Assembly: GCA_035295985.1 (NCBI GenBank)
Contig: DATHBT010000240.1
Span: 1-34,406, forward strand
Length of the DNA stretch: 34,406 nt
Source: JAIVGV01 sp035295985
Lineage (GTDB): Bacteria; Acidobacteriota; Blastocatellia; Pyrinomonadales; Pyrinomonadaceae
Direction: 5' to 3'
Part shown: positions 15,357 through 23,434 of the stretch, piece by piece
Layout: each line of letters starts with the position of its first letter
Numbering within the stretch: position 1 is the stretch's first letter
Notes under the pieces: model-generated
Databases searched by the model: none
Told to the model about the DNA's origin: nothing
Seen by the model: only the letters and a program-made list of their open reading frames with translations
Made by a program: the position numbers and the translations under genes

Positions 15357-15521
15357 ATGAGAGAGCGTGAGGCGGATGATACACCAAAACCCGGCGGCCC
15401 GCCGCAACCCGAAAGCGAGAGGCCGGCGGGCGGTTACTACTACGACGACGCGACCGGCTATGAGGTTTATGACCCGAAAAGCGACGAAGAAGACGAAACC
15501 GCAGACGAAACCGAAGAATAA
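15357..15521 (+). CDS. Small acidic protein (54 aa)
   Basis: A 54-codon frame with a textbook ribosome site (GAAGGAG, nine bases before ATG). The product has a Pro/Gly-rich N-half (DDTPKPGGPPQPESERPAGG), a tyrosine cluster GYYYDDATGYEVYDP and a strongly acidic tail (SDEEDETADETEE). No signal peptide or helix. The composition and strong start support a real gene; I recognise no family. It is divergent from the S9 peptidase (95 bases apart) and its stop codon abuts a palindromic repeat. Confidence 0.65.
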   Translation: MREREADDTPKPGGPPQPESERPAGGYYYDDATGYEVYDPKSDEEDETADETEE

Positions 15522-15669
15522 TTGTAGGGGCAAGGATTGTCCCTGCCCGCTGAGCGCGCGAGCGCGAAAACAGCAACGCCGGCATTCGATAATGATTGTG
15601 TCGAATGCCGGCGTCACGTCTGAGCGGCCTCTCGGCCGCTGCGGGCAGGGACAAGCCCTGCCCCTACAA
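15522..15669. repeat. TTGTAGGGGC palindromic element, copy 1
   Basis: 148 bp with terminal arms TTGTAGGGGCAAGGATTGTC and the complement of GACAAGCCCTGCCCCTACAA, continuing into CCTGCCCGC / GCGGGCAGG. The centre holds a second perfect 13-bp hairpin CGCCGGCATTCGA / TCGAATGCCGGCG. A second copy with the same arms lies at 32141-32282. It fills the space between the small acidic protein and the end of typA. Confidence 0.85.
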
Positions 15670-15671
15670 GT

Positions 15672-17492
15672 TTACGACTCTTTCTTCTTCGGCCGCTGGT
15701 TGGAGGCGAGGACGCGCTTGCGCAGGCGTATGGACTGAGGGGTGACTTCGACCAGCTCGTCGTCGGCGATGAATTCGAGGGCCTGTTCGAGCGACAACTC
15801 CTTGACGGGCACGAGGCGCATCGCTTCGTCCGCGCCCGAGGCGCGCATGTTCGTCAGCTTCTTCTCGCGGACGATGTTCACGTCCAGATCGACGTTGCGC
15901 GCGTTCTCGCCGACGATCATCCCCTCGTAAACCTTCGTCACGGGCTTGACGAACATCGTGCCGCGCTCCTGCAAGTTGAAGATCGCGTAGGCGGTCGAAT
16001 CGCCGGCCCGGTCGGCGACGAGCGAGCCGCTGGCGCGCCCGCGCATCGGCCCCACCCACTCGCCCCAGCGCAGGAACAGAGTGTTGATGAGGCCCGTCCC
16101 CTTCGTCTCCGTCAGGAACTCGTTGCGGAAGCCGATCAGGCCGCGCGAGGGCGTCTCGAACTCAAGACGGACGCGCCCCGTGCCGTGGTTGACCATCTTC
16201 GTCATCTGCCCCTTGCGTCGGCCTATCGCCTCCGTCACGACGCCGATGAACTCTTCGGGGCAATCGACCACGACCAACTCAATCGGCTCGTAAGTGACGC
16301 CGTCTTTAACGCGCGTGATCACCTCCGGCTTCGACACCTGCAGCTCGTAGCCCTCGCGCCGCATCATCTCGATCAGGATCGCGAGCTGCAACTCCCCGCG
16401 CCCCGACACCTTGAACTGATCGGGCGATTCGGGCGACGCCTCCACGCGGATGGCGACGTTCGAGAGCACCTCGCGGTCGAGCCTTTCTTTCAACTGGCGC
16501 GACGTGACGAACTTGCCCTCGCGCCCGGAGAAGGGCGACGTGTTGACGCCGAAGATCATCGAGATGGTCGGCTCGTCCACGGCGATGACGGGCAGCGCCT
16601 TCGGGTTCTCGGCGCTCGTGACCGTCTCGCCGATCTCTATCTCGTCGATGCCGGCGAGCGCGACGATCTCGCCGAAGCGCGCGCCCTGCACTGCCTCGCG
16701 CTTGAGGCCCTCGAAGGCGTAGAGCTGCGAGACGCGCGTCTTGGCCTGCGCCCCGTCGCGCCGGATGATCGCGACCGTGTCTCCGACCTTGATCTCGCCG
16801 GAGAAGATGCGGCCGATGGCGAGGCGGCCGACGTACTCGTTGTAGTCGAGGTTGGCGACGAGCAGTTGCAGCGTGTCCGAGCGCAGCTCGCGCGGCGCGG
16901 GGATGGTCTCCACGATCTGATCGAAGAGCGGGCGCAGCGTCCGGGAGTCGTCCTCCAGGCTCTTCTTCGCGACGCCGTCGCGCGAGACGGCGTAGAGGAT
17001 GGGGAACTCGATCTGCTCGTCCGTCGCGTCGAGGTCGAGGAACAGCTCGTAGATTTCGTCCACCACCTCGGCGGGGCGCGCGTCCTGCCTGTCGATCTTG
17101 TTGACGACGGCGATGACGGGAAGCCGCAGCTCCAGCGCCTTGCGCAGCACGAAGCGCGTCTGCGGGAGACACCCCTCGGCCGCGTCAACGAGGAGCATCA
17201 CGCCGTCAACCATCTTCAGCACGCGCTCTACATCGCCGCCGAAGTCGGCGTGGCCCGGCGTGTCGAGGATGTTGATCTTGTAGTCGCCGTAGCGCACGGA
17301 CGTGTTCTTCGCCATGATGGTGATGCCACGCTCGCGCTCCAGGTCCATCGAGTCCATGACCCGATCCCTGACCTGCTCGTTCTCGCGGAACGTGCCGGCC
17401 TGCCGGAGCATGGCGTCAACGAGCGTGGTCTTGCCATGATCGACGTGCGCGATGATGGCGATGTTGCGGATGTCGCTTCTCTCTTCAGTCAT
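15672..17492 (-). CDS. typA: Translational GTPase TypA/BipA
   Basis: 606 aa, the normal length. GTPase motifs: G1 AHVDHGKTT (residues 14-22), G2 RGITI, G3 DTPGHADFGG, G4 NKIDRQDARP. The beta-barrel domain II, EF-G-like domains and the TypA-specific C-terminal domain (SRGLIGFRNEFLTETKGTG, GEWVGPMRGRASGSLV, MIVGENARNVDLDVNIVREK, TPQSIRLRKRVL) are all present. TypA is a ribosome-associated GTPase needed for growth under stress and cold and for 50S assembly. Start ATG follows GGGGGAG closely. It lies downstream of trmL, with about 170 bases between. Nothing unusual. Confidence 0.97.
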   Translation of the reverse strand: MTEERSDIRNIAIIAHVDHGKTTLVDAMLRQAGTFRENEQVRDRVMDSMDLERERGITIMAKNTSVRYGDYKINILDTPGHADFGGDVERVLKMVDGVMLLVDAAEGCLPQTRFVLRKALELRLPVIAVVNKIDRQDARPAEVVDEIYELFLDLDATDEQIEFPILYAVSRDGVAKKSLEDDSRTLRPLFDQIVETIPAPRELRSDTLQLLVANLDYNEYVGRLAIGRIFSGEIKVGDTVAIIRRDGAQAKTRVSQLYAFEGLKREAVQGARFGEIVALAGIDEIEIGETVTSAENPKALPVIAVDEPTISMIFGVNTSPFSGREGKFVTSRQLKERLDREVLSNVAIRVEASPESPDQFKVSGRGELQLAILIEMMRREGYELQVSKPEVITRVKDGVTYEPIELVVVDCPEEFIGVVTEAIGRRKGQMTKMVNHGTGRVRLEFETPSRGLIGFRNEFLTETKGTGLINTLFLRWGEWVGPMRGRASGSLVADRAGDSTAYAIFNLQERGTMFVKPVTKVYEGMIVGENARNVDLDVNIVREKKLTNMRASGADEAMRLVPVKELSLEQALEFIADDELVEVTPQSIRLRKRVLASNQRPKKKES

Positions 17493-17665
17493 AACTCCCC
17501 CGCACAGTCCGGGCCTGCCGATTTAAGCCTCCGTTTGCGAAACGGTGATGATAGCACGCGGCGCGGGGAATGGCCCGTCGGCCGAGGGCGCGTATCCCCG
17601 TTTCTGGCAGGTTTTACGAGGGCTTCGGCGTGATTCGGGTCGGGCGGCCCGCGCGTTGCGGCGGC

Positions 17666-18121
17666 TCAGAAAGCGCGGGTCTGGCGCAGGGCTTCGTATA
17701 GGACTACGGCGACGGCCGTCGCGAGGTTGAGGCTGCGGACGCGCGGGTTCCTCATCGGGATGCGGACGCAGTTCGGCCAGTTCTCGCTGAGCACTTCTTC
17801 CGGCAGCCCCGCAGTCTCGCGCCCGAAGACGAGGCAGTCGGACTCGGTGTAACGCCAGTCCGTGTAAGGCCGCGACGCTTTGGTGGTGAGATAGACGAAG
17901 CGCGCCGGGGCGACGGCGGCGCGCAGCCCAGCGAGGTCGCGGTGGCGGTGCAGCTCGACCTCGGGCCAGTAGTCGAGGCCGGCGCGGCGCACGGCCCGCG
18001 CGTCGAGCCGGAAGCCCGGCTGCCCGACCACATGCAGCGGCACGCCCGCGGCCGCGCACAGACGCGCGACGTTGCCCGTGTTCGGCGGTATCTCTGGCTC
18101 GACGAGCGCGACGCGGAGCAT
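17666..18121 (-). CDS. trmL: tRNA (cytidine/uridine-34-2'-O)-methyltransferase, TrmL-like
   Basis: 151 aa SPOUT-class methyltransferase, the usual length for TrmL (YibK). Conserved stretches: VALVEPEIPPNTGNVARLCAAAG at the N-terminus, VFGRETAGLPEEVL in the middle and IPMRNPRVRSLNLATAVAVVLYEALR at the C-terminus, which form the trefoil knot that binds S-adenosylmethionine. It methylates the ribose of the wobble base in tRNA-Leu. The start ATG at 18121 is at the conserved N-terminus. It is followed by typA on the same strand and preceded by a palindromic repeat. Confidence 0.93.
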   Translation of the reverse strand: MLRVALVEPEIPPNTGNVARLCAAAGVPLHVVGQPGFRLDARAVRRAGLDYWPEVELHRHRDLAGLRAAVAPARFVYLTTKASRPYTDWRYTESDCLVFGRETAGLPEEVLSENWPNCVRIPMRNPRVRSLNLATAVAVVLYEALRQTRAF

Positions 18122-18127
18122 GAAGAA

Positions 18128-18261
18128 GCTGTCAGCTATTAGCTATTAGCTGTTAGCAAGAACTTGAGAAGGTGTTGAGCTGCGATTTCAAAGGAGCGGC
18201 GGCGATGACGTTTGCATTTACTGCCTTGGCTAAAAGCCAACAGCTAATCGCTAACAGCTAA
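18128..18261. repeat. TAGCTGTTAGC palindromic repeat
   Basis: The left arm holds AGCTATTAGCTATTAGCTG then TTAGC; the right arm, around 18235-18259, holds CCAACAGCTAATCGCTAACAGC, its imperfect complement. Internal short repetition of TAGC(T/G)(A/G)TTAGC suggests a repeat family. No gene within. Confidence 0.7.
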
Positions 18262-18301
18262 AAAAACTTGGACGGCGTTGCGTGTTAGGCATCCGCCGTC
18301 C
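18260..18301 (-). terminator. Rho-independent terminator for the Lys/Gly-rich protein gene
   Basis: Minus-strand hairpin GGACGGCG / CGCCGTCC (8 bp, 16-base loop) followed by AAG and seven T. It lies about 80 bases after the stop of the 39-aa gene. A further small hairpin GGTCTTC-GGT-GAAGACC sits at 18310-18326. Confidence 0.65.
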
Positions 18302-18379
18302 AGCTTGATGGTCTTCGGTGAAGACCGCAGAGGTTTGTGTGCGCCAGTGGAGTCGGTCGCTTTACCCCTGGTCGGGAAG

Positions 18380-18499
18380 TTACCGCTTCTTCGAGCCGCC
18401 CTTCTTGGCGCCGCCCTTCTTCGCGCCGCCGCCCTTCTTGGCGCCGCCGCCCTTCTTCGCTCCGCCCTTCTTGGAACCGCCAGCTTTCTTTGTTGCCAT
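18380..18499 (-). CDS. 39-aa Lys/Gly-rich histone-like protein
   Basis: Translation MATKKAGGSKKGGAKKGG followed by further KKGG(G/A) units and ending SKKR. It consists almost entirely of a KKGG(A) repeat, like the basic tails of bacterial histone H1-like and HU-tail proteins, and should bind nucleic acid or other polyanions non-specifically; this is inference from composition. The ribosome site AAAAGGAG is strong. It has a near-consensus promoter, a 5' leader with a hairpin (CCACAAGA / TCTTGTGG, 18544-18576) and its own terminator, which argues that it is a highly expressed, independent gene despite its size. Confidence 0.75.
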   Translation of the reverse strand: MATKKAGGSKKGGAKKGGGAKKGGGAKKGGAKKGGSKKR

Positions 18500-18606
18500 A
18501 GGTCTCGTTGCTCCTTTTCAGTTTCGTGTGGGTTGGTTTCTCACCACAAGATACTGTGTCTGTTTTTGTCTTGTGGCCTAGAGTAAACGGCGCACAACAT
18601 GTTGGA

Positions 18607-18635
18607 CTTATAAACACAATGAAATGAGATGTCAA
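18607..18635 (-). promoter_or_regulatory. Strong sigma-70 promoter of the Lys/Gly-rich protein gene
   Basis: Minus strand TTGACA (18635-18630), a 17-base spacer, then TATAAG (18612-18607): a perfect -35 and a near-perfect -10 in an A/T-rich island. Transcription would begin near 18600, leaving a leader of about 100 bases that contains an 8-bp hairpin. Bases 18640-18801 hold nothing else recognisable. Confidence 0.75.
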
Positions 18636-18801
18636 CACTTTTGTTTTCACCAGATCAAATTTTTCGCGAGACGCTCCGCTGCGCCGAGACACAGCTAGTC
18701 GCCGCCAGGTGATCGGACGGGTGATCGGAGATGCGAGTTAGAAGAAGAGGAGCGTGCCCCGTGATGGCGTGCGGTGGGGTTGTTGAGAGGGGGCGCGCGA
18801 G

Positions 18802-19452
18802 TCAGCGGTAGAGCGGCGTGAAGACCCAGCGGTCGTGGCGCTCGACGCCGTAGTAGTGGAGCACGGACTTGCGGCGGCTGCGGCTCGCCACGCCGATGAA
18901 CGGGCCGCTCACGTTCGACTCGTTGTCTTCGCCGCCCGGCGGCTCTTCCTCGTCGTCGTTCTTGAGATCGACCAGCCCGGTGACGGCCTGCTGCGGCTGC
19001 GCGCCCATGAAGCCGGGGTAGATGCGCGCGGTCGGGAGCGTGCCGCCGTTGTACTTCGTGAGGGCGACGACGAAGTCGGAGAAGACGCGGTCGTTCTGGC
19101 GGACGAGCTTCCACTCGCCGTCGCGGGTGGTCGCGAGCGGGTCGCGCGCGGCGGATTTGCGGAGCGGGTAGATGGTCTTGAACGATCCCGGCGGGGTGTA
19201 GCCGTTGAGGAGCTCGTCCATGCTCGTCGGGAGCCGGCCCATGCCACGCGTGTACTGGTAGATGGCCGCGGCCACCTCCTCGCCGCGCGCGATAGACTCC
19301 TTCTCCAGCTCGCGCTGCGCCTGCTGCTGCATGCGCGGCGCGGCCGAGGTGACGACGATGGCGATGATCGCCATCACGGCGAGCAGCGCGACGAGCGCGT
19401 AGCCGCGCTCGCCCGCGGGCGCGGCCGTCAAATGTCGGGAGCGGGTCATCAC
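18802..19452 (-). CDS. Type II secretion / type IV pilus pseudopilin-like protein
   Basis: 216 aa with a prepilin leader: GERGYALVALLAVMAIIAIVVTSAAP near residues 14-33, where Gly precedes a hydrophobic helix as in class III signal sequences cut by prepilin peptidase; the residue after Gly is Tyr rather than Phe. The helix is followed by QQQAQRELEKESIARGEEVAAAIYQYTRG, a long amphipathic helix, and a globular C-part with an acidic loop (DDEEEPPGGEDNE). Its GTG start overlaps the stop of the upstream gene (GTGA). Last gene of the four-gene unit; probably a minor pseudopilin. Confidence 0.75.
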   Translation of the reverse strand: MMTRSRHLTAAPAGERGYALVALLAVMAIIAIVVTSAAPRMQQQAQRELEKESIARGEEVAAAIYQYTRGMGRLPTSMDELLNGYTPPGSFKTIYPLRKSAARDPLATTRDGEWKLVRQNDRVFSDFVVALTKYNGGTLPTARIYPGFMGAQPQQAVTGLVDLKNDDEEEPPGGEDNESNVSGPFIGVASRSRRKSVLHYYGVERHDRWVFTPLYR

Positions 19453-20378
19453 GGCTCGTCGTCGTCGCCGCCGGCCGGCGGCTGCGGCTGGGGCGGCACG
19501 CGCCCGGCCGGGCCTGAGGGGGCGTTCGCGGCGCGCGCCTCGGAGAAGGGGACGGTGTGCTTGATCTTGAGCTGCGTGTCCTCGAACTCGACGGCGCGCT
19601 CGGAGATGTTTATGACTTTGAAGCGGCCTGAGACGAGTTCGCCGCGCTGCACCGTGATCAGGTCGTTCGACTGATTCGGCTTAAGCACGGCGCGGTCGCG
19701 CGCGTAACGCTTGTCGCCGAAGAGGCCGATGAAGGTGACCTGCGGGGTGGGCGGGGCCATCACGTTGATGGTCGCCGTGTTGGAGTAGAGCGAGCCGTCG
19801 GGCGTGCGCACGGCCACGGTGCGCGCGCCCTGCGCACCGATGAGCGCGGACGGAACCTGTGCGGAGAGCTGCTGCGGGCCGCGGAACGTGGTCTGCAACT
19901 CCTGCCCGTCGAGGAAGACGCGCGACTCGGGCGTGAACTTCTCGCCGGAGACTTCGAGCGCGAAGTCGCCCGTCCGCGCGAAGACATTGACGGGCGAGAC
20001 CGTGTTGACGGTGAGCGGGGGCGGGGGCGGGGGCGTCGGCGTCGGCTCGACAGACACGACCGGGGTCGCCACAGGCCTCACGACGACGGGCGGGAAGGCG
20101 AAGATGTTGCGCGCCGCGTCGGGGCCGCTGTAGGCGGCGGGTATGACGGGCGGCAGCGGGTTCGGCATCGCGAGCGTCGGGTCTTCGACTTCGGCCGGGC
20201 CGTTCGGGCCCGTGCCAGATACTCCGGGCCGGGGCGGCGGGGGCTTTGGGCGGGTGGCCGGGCGCGAGTCGCCGCCGAAGAACATGCGGAGCAGCAGGAC
20301 GAGCGCGACGAGCGGGAGCACGAGCGCGACTATCGTCTTGTTGCGTTCCGCCGGTGTTTTGCCTTCGAAGAGTCCCAT
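19449..20378 (-). CDS. PilP/GspC-like protein with IPT/TIG domain
   Basis: 309 aa. One N-terminal membrane helix (IVALVLPLVALVLLLRMFF), then a long Pro-rich linker (to about residue 120), an IPT/TIG-like beta-sandwich (VNTVSPVNVFARTGDFALEVSG... to about 210), and a C-terminal SH3-like part (FIGLFGDKRYARDRAVLKPNQSNDLITVQRGELVSGRFKVINISERAVEF) resembling the periplasmic domain of PilP or GspC, which connects the inner-membrane complex to the secretin. The position after pilN- and pilO-like genes fits PilP. Start ATG 20378 is at MGLFEGKTPAERN; a TTG at 20399 is less likely. Confidence 0.7.
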   Translation of the reverse strand: MGLFEGKTPAERNKTIVALVLPLVALVLLLRMFFGGDSRPATRPKPPPPRPGVSGTGPNGPAEVEDPTLAMPNPLPPVIPAAYSGPDAARNIFAFPPVVVRPVATPVVSVEPTPTPPPPPPLTVNTVSPVNVFARTGDFALEVSGEKFTPESRVFLDGQELQTTFRGPQQLSAQVPSALIGAQGARTVAVRTPDGSLYSNTATINVMAPPTPQVTFIGLFGDKRYARDRAVLKPNQSNDLITVQRGELVSGRFKVINISERAVEFEDTQLKIKHTVPFSEARAANAPSGPAGRVPPQPQPPAGGDDDEP

Positions 20379-20400
20379 GAAAATCTCGCGCGCCCTCAAC

Positions 20401-21207
20401 TCACTGAGACGCGCCGCCGCCCGCCGCGGTTGCGCCGTCGGACGGCTGCGCGCCGCCGCGGCGGAAGTAGGCCGACATGTCGAGGCGCAGCGTGACGAGC
20501 GCGCCGCGCGCGGCGGCGTCGGCCCCCGTCTCGTTGATGCCTTCGAGCTGGATGCCGTTGATGACGACGAAGCGGCGGCTGCGCTCCAGGTCGCGTATGA
20601 AGCGGCGGGCGTTGGCGTAAGAGCCTTCGATGTTGAGCGTGATGTCGGTCGAGGGGAAGATGTTCTGGCGGCGGCGCGCGACGCCCGACAGGTTCGCCGC
20701 GGCGGCCTGTTGCTGCTGCTGATTCCGCGCCTGCTCGTCCTGGTGGACGAAGGAGAACTGCGCGCGGGCCAGCCCGTTGCGGCGCGGCTTTTCTGTCAGC
20801 TCCTCGTAGAGCGAGTTGATGCTCGCCTCGCGCGGCGCGAGCGCGCCGGTCTCGAACTGTTCGAGGCTGCGGACGATCTCGGAGACGCGGTCGCCGGCGC
20901 TCAGGCGCGTGTCGCGGTTCTCGGTCGCCGTTCGGATCTGCGTCTGCAACTGCGAGCGTTCCGTTTCGAGGTTGGCGAGGCTCATGCGCGCGGGGACGAG
21001 CAGCAGGAAGTATGAGGCCGCCGCGACGGCGAGGAGCGCGCACGCGGCGACGAGCGCGACCACTTCGGGCAGGCCCACCATCCCCGTGCGGTGCTGGCCG
21101 CGGAAGCGCGCGAGCCGCTCCTGCAACTGCCTCCGCGCCTCCGCGCCGCGCCGCGCCGGCTGCGCGTGCTGCTGCTGAGCGCCGTTCGTGTTCGCCTCCC
21201 TACTCAT
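20401..21207 (-). CDS. PilO-like pilus assembly protein
   Basis: 268 aa. A basic N-tail (1-45), one membrane helix (VVALVAACALLAVAAASYFLLLVPA), a coiled coil (MSLANLETERSQLQTQIRTATENRDTR) and a ferredoxin-like periplasmic domain (FPSTDITLNIEGSYANARRFIRDLERSRRFVVINGIQLEG), the layout of PilO or GspM. The segment QQQQQAAAANL lies in a loop. Its ATG overlaps the TGA of the pilN-like gene (ATGA), so the two are translationally coupled; PilN and PilO form a heterodimer. Gly/Ala-rich C-tail. Confidence 0.78.
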   Translation of the reverse strand: MSREANTNGAQQQHAQPARRGAEARRQLQERLARFRGQHRTGMVGLPEVVALVAACALLAVAAASYFLLLVPARMSLANLETERSQLQTQIRTATENRDTRLSAGDRVSEIVRSLEQFETGALAPREASINSLYEELTEKPRRNGLARAQFSFVHQDEQARNQQQQQAAAANLSGVARRRQNIFPSTDITLNIEGSYANARRFIRDLERSRRFVVINGIQLEGINETGADAAARGALVTLRLDMSAYFRRGGAQPSDGATAAGGGASQ

Positions 21208-21857
21208 CGCGCCTCCGCCCTCTCGTCCGCCGCGGCGGTCGCCGCGCCGCCGGCGCGGCCCGCCGTGTCGTCGCCCGGCGCGGCGGCCGGCCTGCCCACG
21301 CCCGGCGTGTAGCGCACGCGCAGCGTGGACTCGACGCCGCTCCCGCCGCGCGTCTCCGGCGTCATCGTCAGCATGTCGGCGGCGAAGATGCCCGTGCGCG
21401 CCAGGTCTGAGATCAGGCGGTTCACGTCGGAAGCGGACTTGCCGACGACGGCCAGCTCAAGCTCTGCGCGCGTGCGCCCGCTGCTGGCGTCGATGTCGCG
21501 CACGGTGATGCGCGAGACTTTCACCGCCGGGTGGAGCGTGGATTCGAGGTCGGCGAGCAGGCGCGACCAGGAGAAGTTCTTGCGGCCCGTGATGTGGTGC
21601 GCGGCTTCGAGCGTGCGGCGCTGCTCCTCCGTCAGCATGTTGTTGACCGTCTCGGCCTGCGCGCGCAGCGCGTCGCGCTCCGTTCGCAGGCCGCGCACGT
21701 CCCGCTCGACCGCCGCGGCGCGCTCGCGCGTGCGGCGGTACTCGCCGAACGTGAAGACCATCGCCGCCGCCGAGACGAGCGCGATGATGGCCGCCAGCGT
21801 CCATGGGAGCGTGCGGTTTCGGAATGGCTGACTGGCGAGGTTGAGGTGCTCGATCAC
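21204..21857 (-). CDS. PilN-like pilus assembly protein
   Basis: 217 aa. The start MIEHLNLASQPFRNRTLPW is the classic PilN opening, which binds PilM; I chose the GTG at 21857 with TTAAAGG six bases upstream, although the frame extends to an ATG at 21923. A membrane helix (LAAIIALVSAAAMVFTF) and coiled coil (RTRERAAAVERDVRGLRTERDALRAQ) precede a ferredoxin-like domain (FSWSRLLADLESTLHPAVKVSRITVRDID). C-tail is Ala/Gly-rich. No pilM gene lies upstream, which is unusual for a PilN that keeps its PilM-binding motif. Confidence 0.8.
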   Translation of the reverse strand: MIEHLNLASQPFRNRTLPWTLAAIIALVSAAAMVFTFGEYRRTRERAAAVERDVRGLRTERDALRAQAETVNNMLTEEQRRTLEAAHHITGRKNFSWSRLLADLESTLHPAVKVSRITVRDIDASSGRTRAELELAVVGKSASDVNRLISDLARTGIFAADMLTMTPETRGGSGVESTLRVRYTPGVGRPAAAPGDDTAGRAGGAATAAADERAEAR

Positions 21858-22056
21858 TTTCGCCTTTAAAGTTTGATGCCGCCGGGATTTGCCGCGTCGG
21901 GGAGGCGCTTCGGGCTTCAGCATGAAGCATAACCCCGCGCCGCGCGGGGCGCAACCGACCGGCCGCCGGCACGTCCCGGAGTTACACGCCGCGGGGCGCG
22001 GCGAGTTTCAGAAACTGAGATGTCCGCGCGCGGCGGACAAATCTGTCGGGGGTGAT

Positions 22057-22173
22057 GTCAGTCGTCCTTTGTCAGTTGTCAGTTGTTCGTGCCGGGTCAG
22101 CCGTCCCTTTTAGGCGCACGCCATAAGCCCGTGCGGCTCAGACGACGGACGACTGACCACGGACAACTGACCA
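22057..22173. repeat. GTCAGTTGTC palindromic repeat
   Basis: The left part (GTCAGTCGTCCTTTGTCAG then TTGTCAGTTG) pairs imperfectly with the right part (GACGGACGACTGACCACGG then ACAACTGACC). It fills the gap between the start of the pilN-like unit and the end of the FHA-GGDEF gene. The remaining 21858-22056 shows no gene. Confidence 0.65.
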
Positions 22174-22177
22174 TCTT

Positions 22178-23161
22178 TTACCGCTCTTCGCCGGCGCGGG
22201 GCGGGAGGTCGCGGCGCGGGTCCGCGCCGGGCGAGTAGCATAAGGCGCTGACGCGGTTACGGCCCTGCTGCTTGGCGTGGTAGAGCGCCGTGTCGGCCAG
22301 CTCCATCAGCTCGATGGGGTCGCGCGCGTCCTGCGGGTAGGCGGCGACGCCGATGCTGATCGTGATCCGGAGCGTGCGCTGCCCCTCGTCGGCGGGCGAC
22401 GCGAGGCGCGTGGCCGAGAAGAGGTGCGACTCGATGGAGGAGCGGACGCGCTCGGCCGCCACCAGCGCCTGCGCGCAGTCGGCTTCGAGGAGGAAGGCCG
22501 CGAACTCCTCGCCGCCGAAGCGCGCGGCCACGTCGCCCGCGCGGAGCGCCCGCGTGATGATGCCGCCGACCTCTTCGAGCGTCTGGCTCCCGACCAGGTG
22601 GCCGTGAGTGTCGTTGACCTGCTTGAAGTGATCCAAATCCATCATCAGGACGCAGAAGGGTTTCCTTTCGACCTCGGCGCGCGCGGCCTCGCGCCGCAGC
22701 TCCGAGATGAAGGACTTGGAGGTGAGCAGGCCCGTCAGCTCGTCGTGCGCGAGCAGGCGGTGAATCTGGCGCTGGAACTCGCGGTCGATGTCGTCGAGCA
22801 TGGCGAAGCGGATCAGGTGCTCGCCGATGGTCAGCTTGTCGCCGTCTTCGAGGGTGGCCTCCGAGACCGTGCGGCCGTTGAGGAGCGTGCCGTTCGTCGA
22901 GTTGAGATCGGTGAGGCGGTAGCGGGCCGCGCCCGTCAGCGGGTCGTGCTCGACGCGTATGCGCGCGTGCAGGCGCGAGGCGCGGGCGTCGTTGATGCGC
23001 ACGTCGGCTTCGAGCGCGCGCCCCAGCGTCACCTCGTCGCGCTCCAGAGGGATCGGCGCGCCCAGTTGCTCGCCGCGCAGGAAGACGAGCGCGGGCCGCC
23101 GCTCCTGCGCCGAAGCGTCCGCGCGCACGGGTACAGTCTGGTGAACCTGCTCCTCGGGCAT
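22178..23161 (-). CDS. FHA-GGDEF diguanylate cyclase
   Basis: 327 aa, soluble. FHA domain at residues about 35-120 (VTLGRALEADVRINDARASRLHARI, LTDLNSTNGTLLNGR), which binds phosphothreonine; GGDEF domain at about 138-305 with active-site GGEEF (216-220), MMDLDHFKQVNDTHGH upstream and an I-site RAGD (207-210) five residues before it, so product inhibition by c-di-GMP is expected. It synthesises c-di-GMP from two GTP; the FHA domain probably ties activity to Ser/Thr phosphorylation. Start ATG 23161 at MPEEQ; the ribosome site is weak. Divergent from ribA, downstream of which the pathway also consumes GTP. Confidence 0.93.
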   Translation of the reverse strand: MPEEQVHQTVPVRADASAQERRPALVFLRGEQLGAPIPLERDEVTLGRALEADVRINDARASRLHARIRVEHDPLTGAARYRLTDLNSTNGTLLNGRTVSEATLEDGDKLTIGEHLIRFAMLDDIDREFQRQIHRLLAHDELTGLLTSKSFISELRREAARAEVERKPFCVLMMDLDHFKQVNDTHGHLVGSQTLEEVGGIITRALRAGDVAARFGGEEFAAFLLEADCAQALVAAERVRSSIESHLFSATRLASPADEGQRTLRITISIGVAAYPQDARDPIELMELADTALYHAKQQGRNRVSALCYSPGADPRRDLPPRAGEER

Positions 23162-23301
23162 CGTCAAGTCGCGGGCCTGTGCGGAACTTCCGCGGGCGTA
23201 GTCTCTTCGTCTCTGCGCCCGAATCTTAACGCGCCCGCGCGCCGCGGCAAAGCACTTGCGGGCGGCGACGCGAAGCACGGGGCGGGCGGCGGCGGCGGGC
23301 C

Positions 23302-23331
23302 GTCTTGTGAGCGCCTGCGCCTTGCTCCTAT
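23302..23331 (+). promoter_or_regulatory. Promoter of ribA
   Basis: TTGTGA (23302-23307), an 18-base spacer and a perfect TATAAT (23326-23331). Transcription from about 23338 gives a leader of roughly 95 bases. I see no FMN-riboswitch core in that leader. Confidence 0.6.
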
Positions 23332-23434
23332 AATTCGCGCAGACGATAAAGAAGACGGGACAGACCGGCCGCCGCTCCGGAGGGCGCGCGTCGCGCGGGA
23401 CGCGGCCGACTTTAGCCGAGGAGTGACCCCAGGT

